This document shows positions 6,699 to 6,882 of a DNA stretch of 6,882 nucleotides, piece by piece. Both the position numbers and the translations under genes were made by a program. Origin of the DNA: Bacteroidota bacterium (GTDB lineage Bacteria > Bacteroidota > Bacteroidia > AKYH767-A > JABDAW01). The stretch covers positions 1 through 6,882 of the forward strand of contig JAHEYM010000219.1 in NCBI GenBank assembly GCA_023251595.1. The letters are read 5' to 3'. Within the stretch, counting starts at the first letter, position 1, and every line of letters begins with the position of its first letter. The notes under the pieces are model-generated. The model was not told where the DNA came from, ran no database searches, and was given only the letters and a program-made list of their open reading frames with translations.

Positions 6699-6720
6699 GA
6701 TGTCAGTTCAAAGTTACTAA

Positions 6721-6752
6721 CGACTTCTCACCTCTCACATCTTACTTCTCAC
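6721..6752 (-). repeat. Degenerate GTGAGAAGT tandem repeat
   Basis: On the minus strand the stretch reads as imperfect copies of GTGAGAAG / GTAAGAT / GTGAGAG / GTGAGAAG. The first copy supplies the TGA stop of the partial gene. It is low-complexity, purine-rich DNA lying directly after that gene. Confidence 0.5.
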
Positions 6753-6880
6753 TTAGTTAAGTGCATCATCTTACCTGAGATCACATCAGTTCCTGAGATG
6801 ACTTTGAAGAAGTACATACCACTTGAAAGTGCAGTAGCATCGAAGGTCACATTGTAATCCTGACCTGCTGTAACATCAGC
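6749..6880 (-). CDS. C-terminal end of a T9SS-secreted protein (5' part outside window)
   Basis: The minus-strand frame is open from the right edge for 43 codons to the TGA at 6749-6751. The peptide begins ADVTAGQDYNVTFDATAL and continues SSGMYFFKVISGTDVISGK, then MMHLTK. This is the tail of a type A T9SS C-terminal sorting domain: a hydrophobic strand after SSG(M/L)YF, a short turn, then a basic last strand ending in K. The domain is recognised by the T9SS after Sec export and removed as the cargo is released or attached to the surface. Nothing of the functional part of the protein is visible. The gene ends before a strong terminator at 6610-6645, so it is transcribed separately from the CotH-like gene. 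Confidence 0.88.
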   Translation of the reverse strand, partial: ADVTAGQDYNVTFDATALSSGMYFFKVISGTDVISGKMMHLTK

Positions 6881-6882
6881 AT

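Overview
The window looks like a chromosomal stretch from a member of the Bacteroidota (Bacteroidetes). Two genes end in type IX secretion (T9SS) C-terminal sorting domains. Promoters match the phylum's TTTG / TAnnTTTG pattern, Shine-Dalgarno sites are mostly absent, base composition is moderately AT-rich, and several short palindromic or low-complexity repeats sit between genes. I cannot place it to genus.

Layout, left to right. (1) Bases 2-1990, plus strand: the C-terminal mutase half of a fused isobutyryl-CoA mutase (IcmF). The reading frame is open through the left edge, so the B12-binding and GTPase-chaperone parts lie outside the window. (2) 1993-2108: a long AT-rich imperfect inverted repeat fills the gap. 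(3) 2110-2625, plus: a RimJ/RimL-like GNAT acetyltransferase with a TTG start. (4) 2652-3983, minus, convergent with it: a secreted parallel beta-helix protein with a T9SS sorting domain. (5) 3984-4137: a divergent promoter region. (6) 4138-4665, plus: a small exported protein of unknown function, probably translated from an almost leaderless mRNA. (7) 4662-4706: a palindromic repeat that supplies the stop codons of both flanking convergent genes. (8) 4703-6553, minus: a secreted CotH-family protein with an N-terminal P-domain-like region. (9) 6610-6645: a strong intrinsic terminator. Beyond it, at 6749-6880 on the minus strand, is the last 43 codons of another T9SS cargo protein.

The genes do not form one operon, because the strand switches at almost every gene. 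The likely common theme from 2652 onward is the cell envelope or secretion: a beta-helix cargo, a small exported protein, a CotH-like protein and a second T9SS cargo. IcmF and the acetyltransferase are cytoplasmic and look unrelated to these. No gene-free stretch exceeds 300 bases. I saw no tRNA, rRNA, CRISPR array, transposase or phage gene.

I did not find a convincing new multi-gene system. The points most worth a second look are the stop-codon-bearing palindrome, the near-leaderless promoter geometry, and the 36-base-arm inverted repeat after icmF.
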